Positions 8,122 through 15,891 of a stretch of DNA of 38,091 nucleotides are shown here, piece after piece. The notes below the pieces were generated by a model. It ran no database searches, was not told the origin of the DNA, and saw only the letters and a list, made by a program, of their open reading frames with translations. The position numbers were made by a program, and so were the translations under genes. The DNA is from a virus, in the IMG/VR virus record IMGVR_UViG_3300010370_000091, positions 1 through 38,091 of that record, one strand, 5' to 3'. Positions within the stretch are counted from its first letter, which is position 1. Each line of letters starts with the position of its first letter.

Positions 8122-8898
8122 ATGAGCGATGAAATCGCAGCACAGTCAGCGGAACCAGTTGAAGGGTCACCCACATCTGATAGTGTAGTCACACAAACAC
8201 CCGATACACCTACATTGAACGTACAGGAATACTCTAACTATAGAGTTCCAGTTAAGTTGGATGGAGAGGAATTGCAAGTCCCTCTTAGTGAGGCTATTGC
8301 AGGTTATCAACGTCAAGCCGATTATACTCGGAAAACGCAAGAATTGTCTCAGCAACGTGAAAAAATAGAATTTGCTTCAACACTTCAAGCCGCTTTAGAG
8401 AATAATCCAGCAGCGACACTCAGTTTATTGTCTCAACACTATGGTGTGCAAAACACTCCACAGGTTGACCCAATAGAGGAAGAATCTTTAACTCCAGAGG
8501 AACGTAAGATTCGTGAACTTGATAAACGTGTAGCATCGTTTGAGGAATTTCAGAATCAGCAACAGATTGAAAAAGAAATTGCTGGTTTGCAAACCAAGTA
8601 TAGTGATTTTGATGTAAAAGAAGTTGTGTCAAACGCTTTGCGTATGAATACAACCGATTTAGAAGGCGTGTATAAGCAATTGGCTTTTGATAAAATTGTG
8701 GCACAGTCCAAGTTAGAAGCAGCAGCGAAGGAACGTTTGAAGCAAGCCGATGATGGTGTGCTTGAAGCGAAACGGGCTGCTAGTGTGGTGTCGGGGGGTT
8801 CTTCGGCTACTAGTTCTACTACGACAGAAAAGGTTGCCCCAATTAAGTCTGTGTCTGAGGCTTGGGCTGCCGCTAAACGTCAAATGGGTGCAAATTAA
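8122..8898 (+). CDS. Capsid scaffold protein
   Basis: This 258-residue acidic, mostly helical protein lies between portal and capsid genes. It has a disordered Ser/Thr/Pro N-terminus, coiled-coil-rich middle segments (TRKTQELSQQREKIEF and TPEERKIRELDKRVASFEEF), a Ser/Thr linker and a short C-terminal helix (SVSEAWAAAKRQMG) of the type that binds coat protein. It would guide prohead assembly and then leave. The ribosome site is AGGAG, 6 nt upstream of the start. Sequence conservation in scaffolds is low, so the call rests on position and composition. Confidence 0.88.
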   Translation: MSDEIAAQSAEPVEGSPTSDSVVTQTPDTPTLNVQEYSNYRVPVKLDGEELQVPLSEAIAGYQRQADYTRKTQELSQQREKIEFASTLQAALENNPAATLSLLSQHYGVQNTPQVDPIEEESLTPEERKIRELDKRVASFEEFQNQQQIEKEIAGLQTKYSDFDVKEVVSNALRMNTTDLEGVYKQLAFDKIVAQSKLEAAAKERLKQADDGVLEAKRAASVVSGGSSATSSTTTEKVAPIKSVSEAWAAAKRQMGAN

Positions 8899-8930
8899 CC
8901 ATTTAACAACTATTATTATAAAGGATTATA

Positions 8931-9869
8931 ATGTCTAACGTAAACTTTGATGCGTTGCTTTCAACAACGCTCGCTAATTACCGTGACCAGTTGACAGATA
9001 ACGTGTTTACAGACCGAGTTCTGACGAACCACCTTATGTCAAAGGGTCGCATCCGTATGCTTAACGGTGGTACAAAAATTGTTGAGCCACTTATTTACGG
9101 ACAAAACTCAACTGTGGCTTCGTACTCAGGTTACGACACCATTTCGTTGACAGCACAAACAGGCATCACTGCTGCTGAATACGACTGGAAGCAGTACGCT
9201 GCTTCAATCGCAATCAGCGGTATTGAAGAAGCGAAGAACAACGGTGAACAAGAAATCATCAACTTGTTGGAAGCCAAAATCATGCAGGCTGAAGAGTCAA
9301 TGCGTGAAGGTTTCAACGACATGTTCTACGCAGACGGAACTGGCAACAGCGGCAAGGACTGGAACGGTCTCGGTAACATTATTGAGGCTTCAGGAACTGT
9401 CGGTAACATCAACCGTGCAACTGCTGGTAACGAGTACTGGCGTTCATACGAAGAAAACACCGCAACTGCTTTGACTATCGCTCAGATGGCTACAGCATAC
9501 AACACGGTGTCGGTTGGTAACGACCACCCAGACCTAGTTCTCACAACTCAAACATTGTTTGAGAAGTATGAGGCTTTGTTGCAACCACAGTTGCGCTACA
9601 CAGATGCTAAGACAGCAGATGCTGGTTTCCAGAACCTTCTGTTCAAGGCTGCACCTGTAGTGTTTGACACAAGTTGCACCGCTGGTGTAATGTACTTCAT
9701 TAACAGCAAGTACCTCACACTTGTTGGTCACTCAGGTAAGTGGTTCCAGCAAACAGAGTTCGTGCGCCCAGAAAACTTGGATGCACGTTACGCTTTGATT
9801 ATGTGCTACGGCAACCTCACTTGCCGCAACGCTAAGAAGCAAGGCAAACTCACAGCAAAAACCGCCTAA
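8931..9869 (+). CDS. Major capsid protein
   Basis: This 312-residue protein is the expected coat subunit. It follows the scaffold and begins with a segment typical of phage coat proteins (TLANYRDQLTDNVFTDRVLTNHL). It contains a long helix (EEAKNNGEQEIINLLEAKIMQAEESM) and a C-terminal PENLDARYALIMCYGNLTCRN. An HK97-like fold is likely. Codon use differs from neighbouring genes, with many C-ending codons (AAC, GAC, AAG, ATC) where neighbours prefer T. This fits a very highly expressed protein. The ribosome site is AAAGGA. A strong terminator follows at 9905. Confidence 0.93.
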   Translation: MSNVNFDALLSTTLANYRDQLTDNVFTDRVLTNHLMSKGRIRMLNGGTKIVEPLIYGQNSTVASYSGYDTISLTAQTGITAAEYDWKQYAASIAISGIEEAKNNGEQEIINLLEAKIMQAEESMREGFNDMFYADGTGNSGKDWNGLGNIIEASGTVGNINRATAGNEYWRSYEENTATALTIAQMATAYNTVSVGNDHPDLVLTTQTLFEKYEALLQPQLRYTDAKTADAGFQNLLFKAAPVVFDTSCTAGVMYFINSKYLTLVGHSGKWFQQTEFVRPENLDARYALIMCYGNLTCRNAKKQGKLTAKTA

Positions 9870-9883
9870 TAACGGTTATGTTG

Positions 9884-9899
9884 GGGTTGGGAACAACCC
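9884..9899 (+). other. GNRA-type hairpin after capsid gene
   Basis: GGGTTG and CAACCC form a 6-bp stem closed by a GGAA tetraloop, just before the strong terminator. Together with it, this could protect the abundant capsid messenger from 3' decay. Confidence 0.5.
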
Positions 9900-9904
9900 G
9901 CAAT

Positions 9905-9942
9905 ATGGTAGGGGGAGAAAAGCCCCCTACCATTTTTGCTTT
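9905..9942 (+). terminator. Rho-independent terminator after capsid gene
   Basis: ATGGTAGGGGG pairs perfectly with CCCCCTACCAT (11 bp) around an AGAAAAG loop and is followed by TTTTTGCTTT. This is the best intrinsic terminator in the window. It should set the 3' end of the capsid transcript, with read-through needed for the genes downstream. Confidence 0.9.
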
Positions 9943-9953
9943 ATAGGAGTTTT

Positions 9954-10454
9954 ATGCCCAAAGGGATTGATATAGATAAAATTGTTGCGGAGGTTTTGCG
10001 CAACTTGGGAAAGTCTGGTGTTGTTGATGATGCAGCCAAAATTGGTGGCAATGTAGTAGATAACATTTCTAAAGCATTGTCTGAGGCAACAGGTAAAATT
10101 CGTAAACCTAAAACACCTAAGACACCTAAATCACCTAAGAATCCGCCTGCTGGTGGTGTTGCAGTGCCTAAAACGCCTAAGGGTCCAAAGCCTAAGGGTC
10201 CAAAATCGGGTTCGGCTGACAAATTGGAACGTGAAGCCCAGCGCAAAGCCGAACGTCAAGCAAAAAGTGATGCTTGGGCTAAACAACGTGAAGCATACAA
10301 TCAGATGAAAGCCATTGAACGTCAGGAACGTAAAGCAGCAAACAGGGCTGAATGGGCTAAGATACGTCAAGAAAAATTTCAAGGAAATATCACTGAAGCC
10401 GTTAAAGCAACTTCACGTGGTCGTAGCCGCAACAAAAAGAAAGGCGTAAAATAA
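9954..10454 (+). CDS. Basic, Lys/Pro-repeat protein, probably internal virion
   Basis: This protein has 166 residues from the ATG that follows AGGAG by 4 nt. An upstream in-frame start lies inside the terminator and is rejected. The N-terminus (GIDIDKIVAEVLRNLGK) matches those of the next two genes. It is followed by a KTPK/SPK/GPK repeat tract (about residues 51-85) and a highly charged helical C-terminal half rich in Lys, Arg, Glu and Ala. The Lys/Pro repeats resemble nucleic-acid-binding tails. Position after the capsid suggests a protein packaged with DNA, but this is inference. No known domain is recognised. Confidence 0.85.
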   Translation: MPKGIDIDKIVAEVLRNLGKSGVVDDAAKIGGNVVDNISKALSEATGKIRKPKTPKTPKSPKNPPAGGVAVPKTPKGPKPKGPKSGSADKLEREAQRKAERQAKSDAWAKQREAYNQMKAIERQERKAANRAEWAKIRQEKFQGNITEAVKATSRGRSRNKKKGVK

Positions 10455-10705
10455 TGGCTAAAGCACCTGACAAATTGCCTTTGGATGATATTATTAAGGC
10501 TGTTCTTAAACAAGTACGTAAAGCAGAAAAGAAAGTTTACAACAAGGTAGAAAAAGTTGCTTTAAATCGTGAGGTTCGTAAACAAATTCCTCGCAAAATG
10601 GTTCCTGCTAAAGATGATAGAATGTTTTATCGTGCCGAAAGGGCAAGAGACATTATGAATGAAGGTGGACCATTTGTTACTAAAGCAGCAAAAGGAAAAC
10701 GTTAA
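10454..10705 (+). CDS. Small basic protein with shared N-terminal motif
   Basis: This 83-residue protein starts inside the previous stop (TAATG). Its N-terminus (LPLDDIIKAVLKQVRKAEKK) is a second copy of the motif seen in the flanking genes. The remainder is Lys/Arg-rich (NREVRKQIPRKMVPAK) with no recognised domain. It probably shares a destination with its neighbours, most simply the capsid interior. Confidence 0.83.
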   Translation: MAKAPDKLPLDDIIKAVLKQVRKAEKKVYNKVEKVALNREVRKQIPRKMVPAKDDRMFYRAERARDIMNEGGPFVTKAAKGKR

Positions 10706-11880
10706 TGGCTAGAGGTGGTTCGTCCATTGACGATATCGTAAAAGCGGTAATGGCACAAATTGCTAAAAGCCGCCCCGATGTTGTCTCTGCTGCTAGAAGT
10801 ACAGCAGATGATGCTGGCAAACTTGCCAGCAGTGCTGCATCAGCAGTTAAAAAGGCTTTAGGAAAAAGTAAACCTAAAGTTACTAGCAAAACAGCAAAGA
10901 CAGTAACACCAAAGCCAAGTAGGTCGGCTTCTAGACCGATGACTAAAGAAGAACGTCGTTTGGCTAACAAGAAGGCTGATGCCGAACTTCGTGCTAGTAC
11001 TGCTGATGCCCGTGCTGAAGCCCGTGCTAAAGCAAAGGCTGAACGTAAAGCCAAAAATCGTGAAGAATTTTTGCGGGAAGAAAAAAAGGCTATTGATGAA
11101 AGATATACTGCTAGGACTCAACGCCGTCTTGCTAGTGTTGCAATTAATCAGGATTTGGCTAAAAAGTTTGACGCACTTGAATCTGCTCAAAGAGTTTTAG
11201 GTAATCGTAGTGGTAGTTTTGAAGATAAACTTGATTATGTTGTAAAGAAACGTTTAGAGAAATTGAAGTCTGAAGGTTATGTGCTTGATAAAAGCGAAAT
11301 TAAGGCTTTGAAAACTGCTACTGCTGAAGATTTGAAAGCAAAGGCTATTAGAACTAAAACAAATCTTACTCCTGCTATTGCGGATAGGATTGAAAAACTT
11401 AAGAAAATGTCTCCTGCGGAGTTGGATGTTGAGGGCGCACGTATGGCTTTTCGCCGTAATCTTAAGGATGTTAAAACTGGTCGTGTTCCGAAAGATACTC
11501 GTAGTTCGGCTCAGATTGCCCGTGAGAAACGTATAACTGAACAGTATGAGGCTGCTGAAGCGGCGAAAGCAGATAAGGCACGTAATCGTGTTACTAGTAA
11601 TACTTCTCGTCCTAAGAAAGAATTAACTGCTGAAGAGATTGCTGAAAATAAACGTTTTTATAATAAGAATAAAGGCAATAAACCTAAGCCGCAGCCAACA
11701 AAAACTCCTAGTCCCGTTTCTTCTAAATGGGATGAAGAGTTTGGTCGTTCGCAAGAATTTTTGTCAAAAAATCCACCTAAAACTTTGCCTGACCGTAATG
11801 CTTTTGGTATGACCCGTGAAGAGTTTGCTGCTTATAAAGCAAAACAAGCAAAAGGTGCTAGAGTACCGAAGAAGAAGTAA
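10705..11880 (+). CDS. Basic helical protein with shared N-terminal motif
   Basis: This 391-residue protein is very rich in Lys, Arg, Ala and Glu. The N-terminus (SSIDDIVKAVMAQIAKSRP) is the third copy of the motif. It continues into an Ala/Ser/Lys segment resembling histone-like tails, then long charged coiled-coil helices (residues about 75-135 and 215-275), and a Lys/Pro-rich C-terminus (NKGNKPKPQPTKTPSP). A virion-internal or DNA-condensing role is plausible. Stop and start codons overlap on both sides (TAATG), so it is translated as part of one operon. Confidence 0.83.
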   Translation: MARGGSSIDDIVKAVMAQIAKSRPDVVSAARSTADDAGKLASSAASAVKKALGKSKPKVTSKTAKTVTPKPSRSASRPMTKEERRLANKKADAELRASTADARAEARAKAKAERKAKNREEFLREEKKAIDERYTARTQRRLASVAINQDLAKKFDALESAQRVLGNRSGSFEDKLDYVVKKRLEKLKSEGYVLDKSEIKALKTATAEDLKAKAIRTKTNLTPAIADRIEKLKKMSPAELDVEGARMAFRRNLKDVKTGRVPKDTRSSAQIAREKRITEQYEAAEAAKADKARNRVTSNTSRPKKELTAEEIAENKRFYNKNKGNKPKPQPTKTPSPVSSKWDEEFGRSQEFLSKNPPKTLPDRNAFGMTREEFAAYKAKQAKGARVPKKK

Positions 11881-12404
11881 TGGTTACGCCACGTAATCAA
11901 CGTTATAAACGCAAGGTTAATTCTGCGTTGGATTTATCTAAGATGGCTGCTGACCCTAAAGGGTTTGAGTACGAACAACGTACTAAATCTATTATTGAAA
12001 CAAAACCTGGTTTTGGACCATTTAATGATGTGGTTAATTTGTCGGGTGTTGTTCGTTTCGGTAAAGAAAATTTGGATGCACAATTGGCTGATTTGTTGAG
12101 GTGGAATAAGAAAAGTCCTGGTATTGTGCGTGCGGAAGACAAGTATGGTCAAAAGGTGTCTTTTGCTGGTGAGTCTTTATTGCCATTGAATCAGTTGGAA
12201 AATATTTTAACTGGTAAGGGAACTAAGGGTGACCTTCTTAATGCTTGGTTGTATACTCAAAGAGGTGGTGCAACAGCAATGAAGGGTTTGGGGTTGCTTG
12301 CAAAAGGTGTAACTAAACCTGTTGGTGCTTTAACCCGTAAAGCCAGTGTGGGTAACAAATATGGTCGTAAAGTGTTAGAAAAAGTATTATCGGCATTACC
12401 TTAA
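11880..12404 (+). CDS. Basic protein of unknown function
   Basis: This 174-residue protein ends the block of basic proteins behind the capsid gene. The start overlaps the previous stop. Unlike its three upstream neighbours it lacks the shared N-terminal motif and instead begins MVTPRNQRYKRKVNSALDLSKMA. A middle segment (FNDVVNLSGVVRFGKENLDAQLADLL) looks folded, and the C-terminus is basic. No family is recognised. Placement between capsid and connector genes suggests a structural role. Confidence 0.8.
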   Translation: MVTPRNQRYKRKVNSALDLSKMAADPKGFEYEQRTKSIIETKPGFGPFNDVVNLSGVVRFGKENLDAQLADLLRWNKKSPGIVRAEDKYGQKVSFAGESLLPLNQLENILTGKGTKGDLLNAWLYTQRGGATAMKGLGLLAKGVTKPVGALTRKASVGNKYGRKVLEKVLSALP

Positions 12405-12424
12405 GGAACGGATATCCATATTAT
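12405..12424 (+). promoter_or_regulatory. GGAACGG-type intergenic motif
   Basis: GGAACGGATATCC followed by TATTAT lies in the short gap before the 12423 gene. Nearly the same string is found at 17313-17332. It may be a phage promoter element or an RNA element, and is discussed in the findings. Confidence 0.4.
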
Positions 12425-12671
12425 GATGAGCAACGCAATCCCAGCATACGCATTATACGGCAAACCAGTAGACCATCACAGGCTTTCAGCGGTTGCTGAT
12501 GCGCCGTTGGCGGCTGCCAGCGGCGAATATTTGGGTCGTGGGAACAAATGTATGGGCAATGACGACACTTGTGGCGCTAACCGTATGAAGGGACAGGAGT
12601 TGTGTGTCGGGCATTACCGTCAGGCTGTCAATTTGGCTGAATTGGCTGAACAAATTGAATCCGAGGAGTAA
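12423..12671 (+). CDS. Small putative zinc-binding protein
   Basis: This 82-residue protein has cysteines and a histidine placed as a metal site: C43, C50, C61 and H64 (KCMGNDDTC, ELCVGHY). The start may be at 12423 or at the second ATG, 12426. It lies between the basic protein block and the connector gene. No named family is recognised, and similar short zinc proteins occur in many phage structural operons. Confidence 0.8.
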   Translation: MMSNAIPAYALYGKPVDHHRLSAVADAPLAAASGEYLGRGNKCMGNDDTCGANRMKGQELCVGHYRQAVNLAELAEQIESEE

Positions 12672-12673
12672 TA

Positions 12674-13390
12674 ATGGCATACGCAACAATGACAGCAACA
12701 ACGTTGCGTCAAACCGTCCGTGACATCACAGACCTAGATTCGGAAGACCTACCAGATTCGTTATTGAATGTTTATATCCGTGACGGATATTACCGTATAT
12801 TGGATATGGAAAAACGTTGGTCTTTCCTAGAGAAGTCGTTTACTTTTAATACTGTTGCTGAGCAACGTGAATATACTATTAGTGCTTTTACTGCTGACCC
12901 TATTGGTCAGATTATTTCTATTGTTGACCCAACTGGTACGGGTTTGCGGTTGGAGATGGTTGGGCATGATATGGCGGAGAACACATATATTGGTTCTTAT
13001 GATACGTCTAGTGACCCGTTGTTTTATTCTATTTGGGAAGGCAAAATTCATTTGTTTCCTAAACCGAACGATGTTCGCACTTTGAAGGTGCGGGCTTATC
13101 GTGAGCCGATTGATTGGGTTACTAGCGGTGGTGCTGTTGATGCCAGTCCGTCTTTGCATTTTCCTTTGGTGTATTATGCTTGCAGTCGTGTGTATCAACG
13201 TCTTGAGGATACGGTTATGGCGCAGGAGTATAAGCGTGCTTTTGATGAGGGTGTTGTCTTGGCTAAAGAAAATATTATGAAACCTGCTAGTCATGCACAT
13301 TTGCGTTTATCTCAGGGTCAAACTTCTGGTCGTCCAACCTTTCAGGGTTGGATGTTGAACATGGGTAAGGATTTGGCGGATAATGGCTAA
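12674..13390 (+). CDS. Head-tail connector/adaptor protein
   Basis: This 238-residue protein follows the pattern of podoviral adaptor or tail-tubular-A-like proteins. It has an N-terminal helical bundle (TLRQTVRDITDLDSEDLPDS, then YIRDGYYRILDMEKRWSFLE), a middle beta domain with FTFNTVAEQREYTI and IHLFPKP, and a C-terminal helical segment. It would attach below the portal and receive the tail hub. The ribosome site is GAGGAG, 6 nt upstream. Eight bases overlap with the next gene, a gp10-like hub, which is the usual order. Confidence 0.85.
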   Translation: MAYATMTATTLRQTVRDITDLDSEDLPDSLLNVYIRDGYYRILDMEKRWSFLEKSFTFNTVAEQREYTISAFTADPIGQIISIVDPTGTGLRLEMVGHDMAENTYIGSYDTSSDPLFYSIWEGKIHLFPKPNDVRTLKVRAYREPIDWVTSGGAVDASPSLHFPLVYYACSRVYQRLEDTVMAQEYKRAFDEGVVLAKENIMKPASHAHLRLSQGQTSGRPTFQGWMLNMGKDLADNG

Positions 13391-14996
13391 AGTTCGTGTT
13401 CGTGAACTGAAAGATTTTACTGGGGGGCTTAACTTTCGTGCCGACCAGTTTCAGTTGGCTGATAACGAATCTCCTGATATGTTGAATGTTGAGATTGACC
13501 CACGTGGCGGTATTTTTAGTCGTGGTGCTATGAGGCGTATTAATACTACTGCCGTGTCTGGTACTTGGTCTCCGCAAACTTTAATGCCGTTTTATGGTGC
13601 TAGTAATCGTATAATGTTAAGTACAGCCACTAGGGTTTATTATTCTTCTGGTGGTAATTTTACTATGTTGGAATTTGCTGCTGGTAGTCCTATTACTATT
13701 GCTAATACTCATGGCGCAAGTTTTGCGCCTTGGGGCGATAAAATTTATATTTCCACTGGAACAACTGGTAATGGTGGCTATGTTTGGGATACTGCCAGTA
13801 CTTATGCTACAGCGTTGACAGCAAGTGGTACTAATCCGCATGATTGGCAAACTACTCCTGACCCGACTTTGCGTAAGATGCCAACTGCAGAGTTGTTGCA
13901 TGTTCATGCAAACAAGATGTTTGCTGCTAACGTGAAAATTGCTGGTGTTTATTATCCGAATCGTTTGCATTGGTCGTTGGAAAATGCGCCTGAGAACTGG
14001 GCTTCGGCTGATTATATTGAGATTAATGGTGGCGGGGACCGTATTACTGGTTTGGCTACTGTTGCTGGTCAGTTAATTATTTTTAAACCTAGCGCCATTT
14101 ATGCTTTGTTTGGTTATGATTCCGATAATTTTCAGGTTGTTGAGGTTTCGTCAAGTCTTGGAACAGATTCACCTCATTCTGTTGCGGCAAGTGACAAGGG
14201 TGTGTATTTCATGTCGTATCCTGAAGGTGTTTTTTATTATAATGGTTCTAGTATCGTTGATATTTTTAAAAACATTAAACCTATTTTTGATTTGGGTTAT
14301 ATTTCTGTTGGTGTTGATGATGCGTTTCATTTGAGTTGGATAGGTCAACGTTTGTGGATGTCTGCACCTTATTCCCGTAATGGTGTTGTTACTAATTCTA
14401 CTGTCAATTTTGTTTTTGACCCAAGTATCGGTGGTAATGGTTCTTGGATGCAGTTCTCTACCGCCGATGGTAAAGGTTTGACTGCTGGTTGTGAATGGCA
14501 TAATTCATCTAATGTCAACTATCGTTTGATGACTCATCCTACCCAACCTTATGTTATTCAGGTTGATATGTATGACCAAGAGGTTGATAATATTTCTGGT
14601 TCGGAAGTTAATTATACTAGTAAGTATCGTACTAAATGGTTTGATGCTGGTTCGTATACTCAACGTAAAATGTTTCGCCGTCCAGAGTTTGTTATTAAAC
14701 AGTCTGCTGTTACGCAAACTATTGGTGTCAAAGTTTACCATGATTTTGATGAGGCTGAAGGTAATGAACGTAGAACTTTTAATTTAACACAATCACCTGT
14801 TGGTGCTGGAATGGTTTGGGGGACTAGTAATTGGGGAGATAATTGGTCTACTGGTGCTATTAGTTCTTTGCTTATTACTGGAAACAATTTGGGTTTAGCC
14901 CAAACTGTTCAACTAGAATTTAACGGTCCTGTAGGACAGTTATGGGGAATCAATAGTATCGGATACAAATATCAACCTAGACAGGTTAAAGGATAA
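13383..14996 (+). CDS. P22 gp10-like tail hub/stabilisation protein
   Basis: This 537-residue beta-rich protein begins with RVRELKDFTGGLNFRADQFQLADNESPDMLNV, the signature opening of the phage DNA-stabilisation and tail-hub proteins of P22-like and related podoviruses. That opening is an Asn-rich turn followed by a beta-propeller-like core. Repeating blocks such as AAGQLIIFKPSAIYALFG and VAASDKGVYFMSYPEGVFYYNG fit the family. It would close the portal channel and hold packaged DNA. Location after the adaptor supports this. Confidence 0.85.
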   Translation: MAKVRVRELKDFTGGLNFRADQFQLADNESPDMLNVEIDPRGGIFSRGAMRRINTTAVSGTWSPQTLMPFYGASNRIMLSTATRVYYSSGGNFTMLEFAAGSPITIANTHGASFAPWGDKIYISTGTTGNGGYVWDTASTYATALTASGTNPHDWQTTPDPTLRKMPTAELLHVHANKMFAANVKIAGVYYPNRLHWSLENAPENWASADYIEINGGGDRITGLATVAGQLIIFKPSAIYALFGYDSDNFQVVEVSSSLGTDSPHSVAASDKGVYFMSYPEGVFYYNGSSIVDIFKNIKPIFDLGYISVGVDDAFHLSWIGQRLWMSAPYSRNGVVTNSTVNFVFDPSIGGNGSWMQFSTADGKGLTAGCEWHNSSNVNYRLMTHPTQPYVIQVDMYDQEVDNISGSEVNYTSKYRTKWFDAGSYTQRKMFRRPEFVIKQSAVTQTIGVKVYHDFDEAEGNERRTFNLTQSPVGAGMVWGTSNWGDNWSTGAISSLLITGNNLGLAQTVQLEFNGPVGQLWGINSIGYKYQPRQVKG

Positions 14997-14998
14997 CA

Positions 14999-15298
14999 AT
15001 GGCTACACTTACTATTCCAAACTCTTTTGTTAACGGCACAGCCGCTATTGCAACTGAGGTTAACGCAAACTTTACAGCAATTAAAACATTTGTTGAATCG
15101 TTGGCGGCTGGCACAAACATTGACGCTGGGGCTATAAACTCGGCTGCAATGTCGTCAACAGGTGTAACTGCTGGCGTGTATACAACAGCAAACATTACGG
15201 TTGACTCGGCTGGTCGTTTAACAGCAGCATCATCAGGCACAAGCGGAGTCACTGGAGACAGCGACCAACTTGTTATCGGTTCACAGGTGTTCAGTTAA
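14999..15298 (+). CDS. Small tail-fibre-like protein
   Basis: This 99-residue protein has TIPNSFVNGTAAIATEVNANFTAIKTFVE, a pattern found at the start of many phage tail-fibre proteins, followed by GTNIDAGAINSAAM and a beta repeat (TTANITVDSAGRLTAASSGTSG). It is short for a fibre and may be a fibre anchor or an adaptor for another fibre subunit. The stop overlaps the next start (TAATG). Confidence 0.78.
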   Translation: MATLTIPNSFVNGTAAIATEVNANFTAIKTFVESLAAGTNIDAGAINSAAMSSTGVTAGVYTTANITVDSAGRLTAASSGTSGVTGDSDQLVIGSQVFS

Positions 15299-15441
15299 TG
15301 GCTTGGTCTGTTGTTTCTTTGTCTCTGCTGACAAGTGTTGACAAAAATATCTTGCAGGATATTTTTGTGTCACTTCAGGCTGAACTGGAACGTTTACAAA
15401 AAGAAATAGATGAATTAAAACAGTTGAAAGCAACTAGGTAA
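15298..15441 (+). CDS. Short coiled-coil protein
   Basis: This 47-codon gene fills the gap between two structural genes, starting in the previous stop (TAATG). The N-terminal half is mildly hydrophobic (WSVVSLSLLTSVDKNILQ) and the C-terminal half is a leucine-spaced coiled coil (LQAELERLQKEIDELKQLK). It may be an oligomerisation or membrane-interacting factor in the virion. There is no family match. Confidence 0.68.
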   Translation: MAWSVVSLSLLTSVDKNILQDIFVSLQAELERLQKEIDELKQLKATR

Positions 15442-15445
15442 CATT

Positions 15446-15883
15446 ATGTCAATGATAGACGCATATTACGGTGATTACGGGATGGCTGAAGCGTCTGCAC
15501 GTAAACGTCGTGCCGCAACTTCAATAGCAAACCAACAAGCAGCGTTTCTTGGGCAGCAACGTGGCACACGGAACATAGCGGATTTAACACGTAAACTAAC
15601 TGAAGGTTTCCGTCCCAAAATGGCGGGTTATGGTCAACGTGGTTTGGCTGGTCCTGGGGTGGCTTCAGGTATTCAACGTTCAGGTTTGGAACGTTATGCT
15701 GCCGATATGCAACGTGCGCTTGCTGACGAAACACAAATGTTGCAAGATGAACAGAACCGTATTGCTATGGCTGAAGCACAATCTCAGGCTGACCTTGAGG
15801 ATTATTTGGCTCAGTTACGTTTACAGAAACAAAGAGACATTATTAGTTCGGCTACTGCTCTCAAGCAGTATGCTGCTTACTAG
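15446..15883 (+). CDS. Helical internal virion protein (probable)
   Basis: This 145-residue Ala/Gln/Arg-rich protein has long helices after residue 80 (ERYAADMQRALADETQMLQDEQNRIAMAEAQ, residues positioned about 82-112) and a Gly-rich hinge near residue 65. It is the first of three consecutive helical proteins (with the 473- and 1748-residue products) after the tail hub. That is the position where podoviruses encode internal core or ejection proteins. The role is inferred from that order. Confidence 0.78.
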   Translation: MSMIDAYYGDYGMAEASARKRRAATSIANQQAAFLGQQRGTRNIADLTRKLTEGFRPKMAGYGQRGLAGPGVASGIQRSGLERYAADMQRALADETQMLQDEQNRIAMAEAQSQADLEDYLAQLRLQKQRDIISSATALKQYAAY

Positions 15884-15891
15884 GAGGTATT

